From contig CAVYEZ010000018.1 in assembly GCA_963767685.1 (NCBI GenBank), positions 558,001 to 622,000 of the forward strand: a stretch of DNA of 64,000 nucleotides, in the 5' to 3' direction. Numbering within the stretch: the stretch's first letter is position 1; the number at the start of each line of letters is the position of its first letter. The notes beneath the pieces were generated by a model. That model had not been told where the DNA came from, did no database searches, and saw nothing but the letters and a program-made list of their open reading frames with translations. The DNA comes from Trebonia sp963767685 (GTDB lineage: Bacteria; Actinomycetota; Actinomycetes; Streptosporangiales; Streptosporangiaceae). Positions 52,473-61,617 of the stretch are shown in pieces. The position numbers were made by a program, and so were the translations under genes.

Positions 52473-53228
52473 ATGCGGCTTACCGTGGTGGGTTGCGCCG
52501 GCAGTTTTCCTGGCCCGGACAGTCCCGCGTCTTGCTACCTGCTTGAGGCGGACGGGTTCCGCCTGGTAATCGACCTCGGTAACGGCGCGCTGGGCGCGCT
52601 GCAGAAGTACGCCGGGCTCTTCGACGTCGACGCCGTCTGCCTCAGCCACCTGCACGCGGACCACTGCGTCGACCTGTACTCCTACTCGGTCGCCAGGAGC
52701 TACTCCCCGGCCGGGCCGCAGCCCCCCATCCCGGTCTACGGCCCGGCGGGCACCGTCGAGCGAATGAGCTACATCCACGGCGCCGACGGCGACGAGTTGG
52801 GCCTGACGAAGCGGTTCACGTTCGAGACGCTGAAGCCGGGACGGATGACGATCGGGCCGCTCGACGTCCGGCTCGCGCACATGAACCACCCGGTCGAGAC
52901 CTTCGCGTTCCGCTTCTCGTACGGCGGCCGGTCGCTCGTCTACACGGGCGACACCGGGGAGACGGAAGCGGTGCCGGAACTGGCCGCGGGCGCGGACGTG
53001 TTCCTCTCCGAGGCCGCGTTCCTCGACGGGCCGAACCTGCCGCCGAACATCCACCTGACGGCCCGCCAGGCGGGCACCTACGCCAGCCGGGCCGAGGTGG
53101 GCAAGCTGGTCCTCACCCACCTCGTCCCGGGAAACAGCCCGGACGACGCCCGCGCCGAGGCGGCGAGCGCCTTCCGCGGCGCCCTTGACGTCGCCACGGC
53201 GGGTCAGGTCATAAGCCTGGCGGACTAG
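52473..53228 (+). CDS. Metallo-beta-lactamase-fold hydrolase (Rv1339-like)
   Basis: 251 residues from ATG 52473 (ATG 52464 possible). Metal motif HLHADHCVDLYS, later metal ligands in NHPVETFAFR, YTGDTGET and LTHLVPG. In M. tuberculosis the protein at this place is an atypical cyclic-AMP phosphodiesterase; RNase Z-like folds are also close. Activity here is not shown by the sequence alone. Confidence 0.85.
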   Translation: MRLTVVGCAGSFPGPDSPASCYLLEADGFRLVIDLGNGALGALQKYAGLFDVDAVCLSHLHADHCVDLYSYSVARSYSPAGPQPPIPVYGPAGTVERMSYIHGADGDELGLTKRFTFETLKPGRMTIGPLDVRLAHMNHPVETFAFRFSYGGRSLVYTGDTGETEAVPELAAGADVFLSEAAFLDGPNLPPNIHLTARQAGTYASRAEVGKLVLTHLVPGNSPDDARAEAASAFRGALDVATAGQVISLAD

Positions 53229-53237
53229 CGGCATCTC

Positions 53238-53327
53238 CCGGGGGGACGACCCCCCGTACCCCCCGGCTGTCCGCTCGGGCGAGCCTGATCGCAAAAACCG
53301 CGATCGTATCAGGCTCGCCCGAGCGGA
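53238..53327 (+). repeat. G6/C6 plus AAAAACC-hairpin element, most regular copy
   Basis: GGGGGGACGACCCCCC (53240-53255), then GTACCCCCCGGCTG, then a 20-bp perfect inverted repeat (53270-53289 and 53308-53327) enclosing CGC-AAAAACC-GCG and GTATC. Located 9 bp after the metallohydrolase stop and before rph. Confidence 0.88.
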
Positions 53328-53365
53328 CGATTTCGTGGCAGCGCCCCCCCGGTAAGCTGACCGTC

Positions 53366-54085
53366 ATGACTCGTCCAGATGGTAGGGCCGTGGACGCGCT
53401 GCGGCCGGTGCGGTTTACCCGCGGGTGGCTGGACCACGCCGAGGGCTCGGTGCTCGTGGAATTCGGCAAGACCCGGGTGCTGTGCGCCGCGAGCGTGACG
53501 GAAGAGGTGCCGCGCTGGCGGCGGGGGAGCGGCCTCGGCTGGGTGACCGCCGAGTACGCGATGCTGCCACGGGCGACGAACACCAGGAACGACCGCGAAT
53601 CGGTGAAGGGCCGCATCGGCGGCCGGACGCACGAGATCTCCCGCCTGGTCGGGCGGTCGCTGCGCGCCTGCGTCGACTACAAGGCGCTCGGCGAGAACAC
53701 GATCGTCATCGACTGCGACGTCCTGCAGGCGGACGGCGGCACCAGGACCGCCGCGGTGACCGGGGGCTACGTGGCCCTCGCGGACGCGATCGACTGGCTG
53801 CGCAAGCGCGGCAAGCTGAAGGGCAGCCCGCTGGTCACCTCCGTCGCCGCCGTCTCCGTGGGGATCGTCAACGGCGAGCCGCGCCTTGACCTCTGCTACG
53901 AGGAGGACTCGACCGCCGAGACCGACATGAACGTGGTCTGCACCGGGACCGGCGACTTCGTGGAGATCCAGGGCACCGCCGAGGGCGAGCCGTTCTCCCG
54001 CGCGCTGCTGAACAACCTGCTGGACCTGGGCACGGCGGGCTGCGCGGAGCTGACCCGCCTGCAGAACGAGGCCCTGGGTGGCTGA
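53366..54085 (+). CDS. rph: Ribonuclease PH
   Basis: Phosphorolytic 3' exoribonuclease that trims tRNA ends. 239 residues; start TRPDGRAVDALRPVRFTRGW, catalytic core GWVTAEYAMLPRATNTRNDR and GGRTHEISRLVGRSLRACVD, then LDLCYEEDSTAETDMNVV. It overlaps the next gene by 8 bp. Confidence 0.96.
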   Translation: MTRPDGRAVDALRPVRFTRGWLDHAEGSVLVEFGKTRVLCAASVTEEVPRWRRGSGLGWVTAEYAMLPRATNTRNDRESVKGRIGGRTHEISRLVGRSLRACVDYKALGENTIVIDCDVLQADGGTRTAAVTGGYVALADAIDWLRKRGKLKGSPLVTSVAAVSVGIVNGEPRLDLCYEEDSTAETDMNVVCTGTGDFVEIQGTAEGEPFSRALLNNLLDLGTAGCAELTRLQNEALGG

Positions 54086-54677
54086 GCGGCGGGTCGTGCT
54101 CGCGACCAGGAACGCGCACAAGGTCGCCGAGCTCAACCGCATCCTCGCGGACGCCGGGTTCGGCGGTGAGCTCGTCGGCCTCGACGCGTTCCCGGACGCG
54201 CCCGACGTGGCGGAGACGGGCCGCACGTTCGCGGACAATGCGCTGCTCAAGGCCCGCGCGATCGCCGCGCACACCGGCCTGCCCGCCGTGTCGGACGACT
54301 CGGGCCTGACCGTGAACGCGCTGAACGGCATGCCGGGCATCCTGTCGGCCCGCTGGGCGGGCAAGCACGGCGACGACCAGGCCAACCTGGAGCTGGTCCT
54401 GGGCCAGCTGGTCGACATCGAGGACCGCGAGGGCGCGTTCGTCTGCGTCGCCGCGCTGGCCCTCCCCGACAGCAGCCGGGAATGGACGACGACGGGCGTG
54501 CTCCACGGCAGCATCACCCGCTCCCCGCGCGGCGCGAACGGCTTCGGCTACGACCCGATCTTCGTCCCCGACGGCCTGGAGACGACGACCGCGGAACTCG
54601 CGCCGCCTGACAAGGACGCGATCAGCCACCGGGGCCGCGCCTTCCGAGCAATAGCCAAGGTGATCGCCGGGTTGTAA
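54078..54677 (+). CDS. rdgB: XTP/dITP diphosphatase (RdgB/HAM1)
   Basis: House-cleaning nucleotide pyrophosphatase, 199 residues. LATRNAHKVAELNRIL at the start, GLPAVSDDSGLTVNAL with the catalytic Asp pair, then GANGFGYDPIFVPDG and AISHRGRAFRAI. Start overlaps the rph stop, as in the conserved rph-rdgB pair. Confidence 0.96.
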   Translation: MAERRVVLATRNAHKVAELNRILADAGFGGELVGLDAFPDAPDVAETGRTFADNALLKARAIAAHTGLPAVSDDSGLTVNALNGMPGILSARWAGKHGDDQANLELVLGQLVDIEDREGAFVCVAALALPDSSREWTTTGVLHGSITRSPRGANGFGYDPIFVPDGLETTTAELAPPDKDAISHRGRAFRAIAKVIAGL

Positions 54678-54712
54678 GACGGGGTTGTAAATAACGAACC
54701 GAGGAGCCGAGC

Positions 54713-56170
54713 ATGGAACCCGTCTTGAGCCGTGACCCCCGTACCGGCGAAGTCCGCGCGCAGGTCGGCGTCGAGGCCGACACTGCCGCCGTTAACGCCG
54801 CGGTTCGCGCTGCCCATGCCACCCTCGATGCGCTCGCGGACCGTTCGAAGCGCTCGGCGCTGCTGCGCGCCGCCGCTGACGGCGTCGAGTCCCGGGCGGC
54901 GGAGCTGGTCGCCGCGGCGGACGCGGAGACCGCGCTCGGCGAGCCCCGGCTCGCCGGCGAGCTCGCGCGGGTCGCTTACCAGTTCCGCTTCTTCGCTGAC
55001 ATCGTCGACGACGGCGCGTTCCTCGGCGTGGTCATAGACGAGCCAGACCCGTCCGCGACCCCGCCCCGCCCCGCGCTGCGACGGTGGAAGGTCCCGATCG
55101 GCACGGTGGCGGTGTTCGCGGCGTCTAACTTCCCGTTCGCGTTCAGCGTCCCCGGCGGCGACACCGCCAGCGCCCTCGCCGCAGGCTGCCCCGTCGTAGT
55201 CAAGGCCCACCCCGACCACCCGCAGACCAGCGAGCTCGCCGCCGCGACGATAAGGGAAGCGGCTGTCAAGGTCGGGCTTCCCGCCGACGTCCTCACCCTG
55301 ATCCAGGGCTACCGGGCCGGCGCCGACCTGGTGCGCCACCCGCTGATCGCCGCCGTCGGCTTCACCGGCTCCATCCCCGGCGGGCGCGCCCTGTTCGACC
55401 TCGCCGCGGCGCGGCCGTCACCGATCCCGTTCTACGGCGAGCTTGGCAGCCTCAACCCCGTGCTCGTCACCGAGCGGGCCGCGGAAACCCGCGCGGCGGA
55501 GATCGCCGCCGGCCTCGTCGCCTCCTACACCCTCGGCCAGGGCCAGTTCTGCACGAAGCCCGGCCTCGTGCTTGTCCCCGCGGGCGCGGCGGGTGACGCG
55601 CTGACGCGGTCGGCCACGGAAACGGCGGCCCAGGCCGCTCCCGGCGCGCTGCTTGACGCGCGGATGCGCGAGCACTTCCTCGGCGGGTTCGCCGCCCGCG
55701 CCGCCGCCCCCGGCGTCCGGACTCTCGCGGCGGCGGCCGCCGCGCCCACCGATGACGCGCCGCAGGCCGTCCGTGCCGGACTCCTCGAAGTCGACGCCGC
55801 CGACCTCGGCGGCGACCTGCTTGAGGAGTGCTTCGGCCCGGTCACCGTGCTCGTCCGCTACCGCGACGCCGCCGACGCGGAAACCGTGCTGTCCAGCCTG
55901 GGCGGCAACCTCACCGCCACCCTGCACGCCGAGTCCGGCGAGCCCGACGCGGCCGCCTGGCTCGCCCGGCTGTCCCGGGTCGCGGGCCGCGTGATCTTCG
56001 GCGGCTGGCCGACGGGCGTCGCCGTCGCCCCGGCCATGACCCACGGCGGCCCGTACCCGGCCACGACAAGCCCGACGACCTCGGTCGGCGGCACCGCCAT
56101 CGAGCGCTGGCTCCGGCCGGTCACCTACCAGACCGTCCCGCCCGAGTTGCTCCCGCCCGAGCTGTCCTAA
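54713..56170 (+). CDS. Aldehyde dehydrogenase (ketoglutarate-semialdehyde type)
   Basis: 485 residues. The cofactor loop PIGTVAVFAASNFPFAFSVP, catalytic Glu in FYGELGSLNPVLV and Cys in GQGQFCTKPGLVL are present. The FPFAFSVPGGDTASALAAGC form and lower gap structure fit the 2,5-dioxovalerate dehydrogenase branch. It stands alone behind rdgB. Natural substrate unknown. Confidence 0.88.
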   Translation: MEPVLSRDPRTGEVRAQVGVEADTAAVNAAVRAAHATLDALADRSKRSALLRAAADGVESRAAELVAAADAETALGEPRLAGELARVAYQFRFFADIVDDGAFLGVVIDEPDPSATPPRPALRRWKVPIGTVAVFAASNFPFAFSVPGGDTASALAAGCPVVVKAHPDHPQTSELAAATIREAAVKVGLPADVLTLIQGYRAGADLVRHPLIAAVGFTGSIPGGRALFDLAAARPSPIPFYGELGSLNPVLVTERAAETRAAEIAAGLVASYTLGQGQFCTKPGLVLVPAGAAGDALTRSATETAAQAAPGALLDARMREHFLGGFAARAAAPGVRTLAAAAAAPTDDAPQAVRAGLLEVDAADLGGDLLEECFGPVTVLVRYRDAADAETVLSSLGGNLTATLHAESGEPDAAAWLARLSRVAGRVIFGGWPTGVAVAPAMTHGGPYPATTSPTTSVGGTAIERWLRPVTYQTVPPELLPPELS

Positions 56171-56247
56171 CGGCCGGTGACGGCCGCCGCGACAATGACC
56201 ACGAGCCCGGCCGCGAACAACGGCAAACGAGCGACACTTACCTGCAT
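56167..56247 (-). CDS. Small membrane peptide, 26 residues
   Basis: ATG 56247 with GGAGG 5 nt upstream; the peptide is MQVSVARLPLFAAGLVVIVA followed by AAVTGR, one membrane segment with a positive end. Its TAG overlaps the stop of the aldehyde dehydrogenase on the other strand. Too short for standard gene finding. No homologue known to me. Confidence 0.45.
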   Translation of the reverse strand: MQVSVARLPLFAAGLVVIVAAAVTGR

Positions 56248-56430
56248 CAAGACCTCCGAGGCCCGACCTTGACCGTGAACGGGGGATGCCACCGCTCCGC
56301 TGCCCTGCGCGCGCTTCCGTAAACTCCAGCCCGACCGCGCTGACTCGCCCATTTCCGATCGTAACGGGAGCGGCGATCGGCGCGCGATAAGGTTTACTGT
56401 CTGCCTGGGGACTCGCGATGGGAGGGGACA

Positions 56431-56901
56431 GTGACCGGAACACGGCTTGCGCCCGGTGACGAGGCGCCGGACTTCACGCTGCCCGACGCCGACGGCAACC
56501 TGGTGTCGCTGTCGAAGCTGCGTGGCCAGCGGGTGATCGTCTACTTCTACCCGGCGGCGATGACCCCCGGCTGCACGAAGGAAGCCTGCGACTTCACCGC
56601 GGCCCTGCCCGACCTCACCGCGGCGGGCACCGTGGTGCTCGGGATTTCCCCCGACTCGCCCGCCAAGCTGGCGAAGTTCCGGGAGAAGGAGCACCTCGCC
56701 TTTCCGCTCCTCTCCGACCAGGACAAGGCCGTGCTGACCGCGTACGGGGCGTACGGCGAGAAGATGAACTACGGCAAGACGATCATGGGCGTCATCCGCT
56801 CCACGTTCGTCATCGACGCTGACGGCAAGATCGAGCGGGCCCTCTACGGCGTCAAGGCCACCGGCCACGTCGATCGTCTCCGCAAGGACCTGGGAATCTG
56901 A
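56431..56901 (+). CDS. bcp: Thioredoxin-dependent peroxiredoxin (Bcp/PrxQ)
   Basis: 156 residues, GTG start. Peroxidatic Cys48 (YPAAMTPGCTKEAC) and resolving Cys53; the conserved VLGISPDSPAKLAKF follows. Detoxifies hydroperoxides. Confidence 0.95.
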   Translation: MTGTRLAPGDEAPDFTLPDADGNLVSLSKLRGQRVIVYFYPAAMTPGCTKEACDFTAALPDLTAAGTVVLGISPDSPAKLAKFREKEHLAFPLLSDQDKAVLTAYGAYGEKMNYGKTIMGVIRSTFVIDADGKIERALYGVKATGHVDRLRKDLGI

Positions 56902-56971
56902 AAAATAGCTGTAAGATTCCAGACGGGTCCGGCTGAACCCGGTCGGCCCGGCCCCGGTACCCGGGGGCAGC

Positions 56972-57054
56972 GCGGGCGTGGCGAAATGGCAGACGCGGCA
57001 GGTTTAGGTCCTGTTGGTGGAGACACCGTGGGGGTTCAAGTCCCTTCGCCCGCA
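56972..57054 (+). tRNA. tRNA-Leu (anticodon UAG)
   Basis: Acceptor arms GCGGGCG (56972-56978) and CGCCCGC (57047-57053) pair fully with discriminator A. Anticodon arm GCAGG-TTTAGGT-CCTGT gives UAG, reading CUA. A long variable arm (TGGTGGAGACACCG) identifies class II. The T arm has GGGTTCAAGTCCC. CCA is not encoded. Confidence 0.95.
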
Positions 57055-57127
57055 CTCTTTCTGCGTGATGACTCTTCTTGGTTTTACAACCAAGATCAAA
57101 GTCAAACCCAGAGCGTGGTGGCCGGGG

Positions 57128-57183
57128 CCGCTGGGGATTACCGCCGACGCTCCTTCGGAAGGTCGGCGGCTAATCCCCAGCGG
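57128..57183. terminator. Two-part hairpin behind tRNA-Leu
   Basis: Outer arms CCGCTGGGGATTA and TAATCCCCAGCGG (13 bp) enclose an inner CCGCCGA/TCGGCGG. It lies between convergent units (tRNA and antiporter). The gap 57055-57443 has no gene. Confidence 0.7.
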
Positions 57184-57273
57184 ACCCCGCCTCACTAGGG
57201 TTCACCGAAAACCCGCCCCCACGCCGACGGCCTTCGGCCTGCCTGTGCGGGCTCACGCTTCGCGTGTCGCCTA

Positions 57274-57392
57274 GAAATGACACTCGTAACGCTTCCGCTC
57301 GGTGCATCGTGGAGAGATGGCACTCCCCGTGCTGCCGCTGGCGTATCGCTTTGAAATGACACTCCCCGGGCTGCCGCTCGCCCACTCGGTTG
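57274..57392 (+). repeat. Three 39/40-bp direct repeats
   Basis: Copies start at 57274, 57314 and 57353 with the form GARATGRCACTC then a G/C-rich GCTGCCGCT part. They lie in the same gap. Small hairpins precede them (57206-57272). Confidence 0.65.
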
Positions 57393-57443
57393 GCGGGAGG
57401 CGTTCGGCGGCTGCTTGCAGCGCGGCGGTCGCGGGCGCGTATG

Positions 57444-58949
57444 TCAGGTGGCTCTGCCGTCGGCAGGGCCGTCGGTCGGGTCCCGCCGGCGGGAGGCCGG
57501 GGCGGTGAAGTAGCGCTCTAGGTTTTCTGTCTCGTCGGGGTCGGCCAGCAGCATGACGTCGTCGCCCGCCTGCAGGGTGGTGTCGCCCGTCACGTCGGTG
57601 ACCAGGGCGCCGTCCCTGACGATCAGGCTGACCCACGCGTTCTCGCCGCAAGGGAGGTCGGCGATCGGCGTCCCCGCGGCCGCGGAGCCATCCGCCACGT
57701 GGTAGCGGTGCAGGCCCTCAGGTTCCTCGCTGAACCGGACGCCGAGCGACCACGGTTCCGGCTCGATGGTGCGCAGCGGGATGCCCAGCCGGCGCGCGAG
57801 GGTCGGGACGAGGCCGCCCTGTATCGTCACCGAGAAGCCGACGATGACGAAGATGACCTGGTACGCGAAGGCGGCGCCGGCCGTCCCGGAGTCCAAGATC
57901 GCGATGCCGAGCAGGATGGGCACCGCGCCCTTCAGCCCGGTCCACAGGAAGAACACCCGTTCCGGCGCCGACAGGCGTACGGGCAGGGTGACCAGGCCAC
58001 CGAGGACGGGGCGGATCACGAAGGCGAGCAGCGCCGCCAGGGCGAGGCCGTCGGCCCAGGCCGAGGCGCTGGCGAGCTGCGACAGCCGCATGGTCAGGCC
58101 AAGCATGACGAACGCGACGATCTCGCCCAGGGACGCCAGCGAGGAGTGGAAGCGCGCGATCTCCCGCTTGTACGGCGCGGGCTCGTCCCCGATGATGATG
58201 CCCGCCACCAGGACCGCGAGGAATCCAGAGCCCTGGGCGAGCGTGGCGGCGCCGAAGATGGCGAGCACGCCGGCGAGCACCCGGGGAGAGTAGAGTCCCT
58301 CGCTGGGCAGCGGCACCCGGCGCATGAACGCGAGCAGCGCGAGCCCGCCGCCCACGCCCACGGCCACCCCGACGGCCATCTGCAGCGCGAATTCTCCGGC
58401 CACGTGGCCCACGATGCCCGCCGCGCTGCCGTGCGCCGCGAGCAGAGCCGTCAGCAGCGCGATCCCGACCGGGTCGTTGGCGCCCGACTCTCCCTCGAGC
58501 AGCACCCCCGTGCGGCCGGCGATCTCGCGCCTGCCGAACACGGAGAACACCACCGCCGGGTCGGTCGCGGCCACCGCAGTGCCGACGAGCAGGGCCAGGT
58601 GCCAGCTCATGCCCGCCACGTAGCGCGCGGCCACCGCGGTGCCCGCGGCGGTGACCAGCGTCCCCGCGATGCCGGTCCAGATGATCGCGGCGGCCGCAGT
58701 GCGAAACCGGCGGCGGCCGATGTGCATCCCGCCGTCGAACAAGATGATGGCCAGCGCCACGGTGACGACCCGCTGCACGGTCAGTAGCGGCAGGGCCGTG
58801 GCCGACGGCCACAGCTGCGCCGCGATGACGGCCGCGACGAGGAAGAACGCCGGCGCGGGCACCCGCAGCCGGGCGCTGAGCCGGTTGGACAGCACGGCCG
58901 CCGTCCCGGCCAGGCCAATCACGAGAACGATGAGGCCGAACTTCGTCAC
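57444..58949 (-). CDS. Potassium/proton antiporter (NhaP2/CvrA-like, CPA family)
   Basis: 501 residues: 12-13 membrane helices and a cytoplasmic RCK_C/TrkA-C domain at about 395-480 (RYHVADGSAAAGTPIADLPC, LQAGDDVMLLADPDETENLE). The ion site is AATDPAVVFSVF with GESGANDPVGIAL. The C domain suggests regulation by a nucleotide or ion. Function in pH and K+ balance follows from the family. Confidence 0.9.
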   Translation of the reverse strand: MTKFGLIVLVIGLAGTAAVLSNRLSARLRVPAPAFFLVAAVIAAQLWPSATALPLLTVQRVVTVALAIILFDGGMHIGRRRFRTAAAAIIWTGIAGTLVTAAGTAVAARYVAGMSWHLALLVGTAVAATDPAVVFSVFGRREIAGRTGVLLEGESGANDPVGIALLTALLAAHGSAAGIVGHVAGEFALQMAVGVAVGVGGGLALLAFMRRVPLPSEGLYSPRVLAGVLAIFGAATLAQGSGFLAVLVAGIIIGDEPAPYKREIARFHSSLASLGEIVAFVMLGLTMRLSQLASASAWADGLALAALLAFVIRPVLGGLVTLPVRLSAPERVFFLWTGLKGAVPILLGIAILDSGTAGAAFAYQVIFVIVGFSVTIQGGLVPTLARRLGIPLRTIEPEPWSLGVRFSEEPEGLHRYHVADGSAAAGTPIADLPCGENAWVSLIVRDGALVTDVTGDTTLQAGDDVMLLADPDETENLERYFTAPASRRRDPTDGPADGRAT

Positions 58950-58984
58950 AACTCCCGGACTCTACCGGGTGCGCTCATCCCTGA

Positions 58985-60070
58985 TCAGGAGCTGGAGGAC
59001 GCGAACAGGCCGAAGTTGAAGTCAGAAGACGGCATCAGCATGCTCGACACCTTGAACCGCGACTTCAGCAGCCCGAACTGGAACATGACGTCCGCGACGC
59101 GCTGGATCCGGGTCGCGTCGATCCCGATCGGGTAGGTGTCGAGCGCCATCACGGCCGCGATACCGGCCGTGACCTGGCCGTTCTGCGGGCCGTTGATCGA
59201 CCCGAAGGCCTGCTCGACGGCGGGGCGGTCGGTGTCGGAGATCTCCTGGCCGACCTCGAGCGCGGCGAGGAACCGCTTGAGCGTGTTGGGGTTCTGCGCC
59301 GCCCACTGCTTGGTAACCACGTATCCCTCGATGGGGAAGTCCGAGGTTGCCCCCTGGTTCAGGTCCGCGAGCGGAACCGCGCCGTACTCCTGCTCGGCCT
59401 GGCTGGCGAACGGCTCGGGCAGGGTTGCGGCGGCGATCTGGCCGGACGCCAGCATGCCGCCCATCTGCGGGAAGGGGATCGCCTCGGTCGGGAACTTCAC
59501 CGTCGAGGGGGTGATGCCGTTCTCCTGGAGCACGGAGACGTCCAGCAGGTAGTCGATGTTACCCGGCGCGTTCACGCCCACCAGGTGGCCCTTGAGCTCC
59601 GCCAGCGTCTTGATCTTGGAACTCGGCATCGTGAAGATCGTCTGCGCGCCCTGCTGCATGATCGACGCCTCGGCGACTACCTCGATCGGCTGGCGGTCGG
59701 TCGCCGCCTCGTTGATGTACGAGACGTAGTTACCACCGGAGATGTCCAGCGTCGGGTTCTTAGCGACCTGTTGCGCCACCGCGGTCTCTGAGCTCACCGC
59801 GGGGGAGTAGTTGATCTTCAGCCCCTCCTTGGCGAACAGCCCGTCATGCAGCGCGGTGAAGAACCCCGCGGAGTCCATCGCGGGCACGACGCCCACGTTC
59901 AGCGTGGTCTTCTCCGCCGGGCCGAAGTTCGTCGGGAGGGCGCTCACCGCCGAGGCGGTGGTGCCCGAGGACGAGGAGGAAGCGGAGGAGCAGCCCGCCG
60001 CGAGCCCCGCCAGCGCGGTCAGCGCCACCGCGCCCGCCGCCGTGCGTCCCAACCTACTCATGCCGGCCAA
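58985..60070 (-). CDS. ABC transporter substrate-binding lipoprotein, NitT/TauT type (1)
   Basis: 361 residues; the frame starts at TTG 60070 with GAGAGG 8 nt upstream, or ATG 60061. Signal peptide ends in the lipobox LAGLAAGC, acylated Cys27. The periplasmic fold has VVPAMDSAGFFTALHDGLFA and ISGGNYVSYINEAA, and AEQEYGAVPLADLNQGATSD is shared by all three copies. No permease or ATPase gene lies in the window. Confidence 0.87.
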   Translation of the reverse strand: MAGMSRLGRTAAGAVALTALAGLAAGCSSASSSSSGTTASAVSALPTNFGPAEKTTLNVGVVPAMDSAGFFTALHDGLFAKEGLKINYSPAVSSETAVAQQVAKNPTLDISGGNYVSYINEAATDRQPIEVVAEASIMQQGAQTIFTMPSSKIKTLAELKGHLVGVNAPGNIDYLLDVSVLQENGITPSTVKFPTEAIPFPQMGGMLASGQIAAATLPEPFASQAEQEYGAVPLADLNQGATSDFPIEGYVVTKQWAAQNPNTLKRFLAALEVGQEISDTDRPAVEQAFGSINGPQNGQVTAGIAAVMALDTYPIGIDATRIQRVADVMFQFGLLKSRFKVSSMLMPSSDFNFGLFASSSS

Positions 60071-60235
60071 TGGAACAACCTCTCACTGAGCTAACCGCAG
60101 ATCACCCGTGCCCAGGAAGGATAAACCAGTATCTATAACGAGGAAGCGGGATTCCGAAAAATGGCACTTCTGACGCAACATGTCGGAACCCGCGCTAACT
60201 AGACATTTTGCCCGGCAGACGCGCAGCCGCCCGGG

Positions 60236-60384
60236 CATGGCGGCGGCCGGGCGGGCGGTGCTCCCTCGTCGCTCAGTCCGCGCAGGCCGTCGGCGCGCCT
60301 CGGCGCGCGGGGAGGCTCCCTCGCTCCTCAGTCCGAAAGCACGGGCGCGCGCTTCGGCTCGCGCTCAGGTTCCCCGCGCTCGTT
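60236..60384 (-). repeat. Partial copies of the 126-bp repeat between two binding-protein genes
   Basis: Segments such as GCTCCCTCGTCGCTCAGTCC and CTCCCTCGCTCCTCAGTCCG and GCGCGCTTCGGCTCGCGCTC match the reverse complement of the 126-bp unit. They fill most of the 312-bp gap 60071-60382. Confidence 0.75.
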
Positions 60385-61420
60385 ACCTGATCAGGCCGGG
60401 CTCCGGCTGGATCATCTTGGCCATCCGATACGGGGCGGCCGTCAGGCCGAACTCGTACATCGAGTCGGCGACGCGCTGCAGCTGGGGCACGTCCATCTCG
60501 AGCGGGTAGGTGTCGATCGCCATCGTGTCGGCGATGATCGGCGTGATGCCCGTGAACTTCTCCATCGCCGTCTCGACCACCGAGCGGTCGGTGTCGGCGA
60601 GCTGCTGGCCCTCGTCAAGGGCGCGGAGGAACGCGGCCACCGTGTTCGGGTGCTCCTTTATCCACTTGGTCGTGCCCATGTAGCCGGTAAACGGGAAGTT
60701 CTGCACCGACCCCTGGTCGAAGTCGGCGATCGGCACCGCGCCGTACTCCTGCTCGGCGATCTCGGCGAGCGGCTGCGGAAGCCAGGCCGCGTCGACCTTC
60801 CCGGCGGGCAGCATGGACACCAGCGCGGGGAATCCGGCCTTCGGTATGACCTGCTTGACGGCGCTCAGCTTGTAGCCGCTCCCGGCGAGCAGCGCGCCCA
60901 TCATCACGTCACCGATGTCGTTGGCCGTGTTGAGGCCGACCCGGGCGTGCGCCTTGGCGAGCTCGGCAACGGTCTGGTACTTGGAGCTGGGCATCACGTA
61001 AAGCGCCTCGGTGCCCGGCTGGATCTCCGACCCGGCCGCGATAATCCGAAGGCTGACCGGCCGGACGGTCTGCGGTGTCGCGCCGAACTGGCCCGCCATC
61101 TGCGCCAGGATGAACGAAACGTAATTGCCCGCGACCAGCTGCGCCCGGCCCGCCTGCAGGTCGGGAATGCTCGCCTCGCCGCCGGTGATGCTATTGATCT
61201 TGACGGTCAGGCCCTGCTGCTTGAAAAACCCCTCAGCCTGCGCGACGTAAAGGCCGCCTTCTTCCGCGGCCGGCACCGAGTCAACGGTAATCGTGCGCTG
61301 TTCGAGTTGGTTAGGCGACGCGTCCGCGGTGCCCCCGGCGGCTCCGCAGCCAGCGAGCGTTCCCGCGGCCGCGATGGCCGTAATGGCCGCACCCAAAAAG
61401 GACACTGTCCTAATCATCAT
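60383..61420 (-). CDS. ABC transporter substrate-binding lipoprotein, NitT/TauT type (2)
   Basis: 345 residues; AAGGGGG lies 7 nt before the ATG. Lipobox TLAGC (Cys25). The middle part EQEYGAVPIADFDQGSVQNF and DTDRSVVETAMEKF corresponds closely to the neighbours, so it is a tandem paralogue. Ligand unknown. Confidence 0.87.
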   Translation of the reverse strand: MMIRTVSFLGAAITAIAAAGTLAGCGAAGGTADASPNQLEQRTITVDSVPAAEEGGLYVAQAEGFFKQQGLTVKINSITGGEASIPDLQAGRAQLVAGNYVSFILAQMAGQFGATPQTVRPVSLRIIAAGSEIQPGTEALYVMPSSKYQTVAELAKAHARVGLNTANDIGDVMMGALLAGSGYKLSAVKQVIPKAGFPALVSMLPAGKVDAAWLPQPLAEIAEQEYGAVPIADFDQGSVQNFPFTGYMGTTKWIKEHPNTVAAFLRALDEGQQLADTDRSVVETAMEKFTGITPIIADTMAIDTYPLEMDVPQLQRVADSMYEFGLTAAPYRMAKMIQPEPGLIR

Positions 61421-61617
61421 TGGAAGCCCCCTTGGTTCTCAGGGGACCGACCCTAGTGCAATTGAATAGGGTCTTCACGGCACTTTATTCTTTGCGGTAA
61501 ATGTCTGGTTGGGGCGTTAAGCGCGCGTTCACGGGAATTGCCCGGCGAATATTGGCAAAATTACGCCGATGGCGAATAGCGTAAATGCGGACAGAACGGT
61601 CAGATGAAGAAAGCGCA

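Noticed and set aside
57128..57272. Second tRNA near tRNA-Leu
   Set aside because: The hairpins do not form a cloverleaf and lack T-arm and acceptor sequences.
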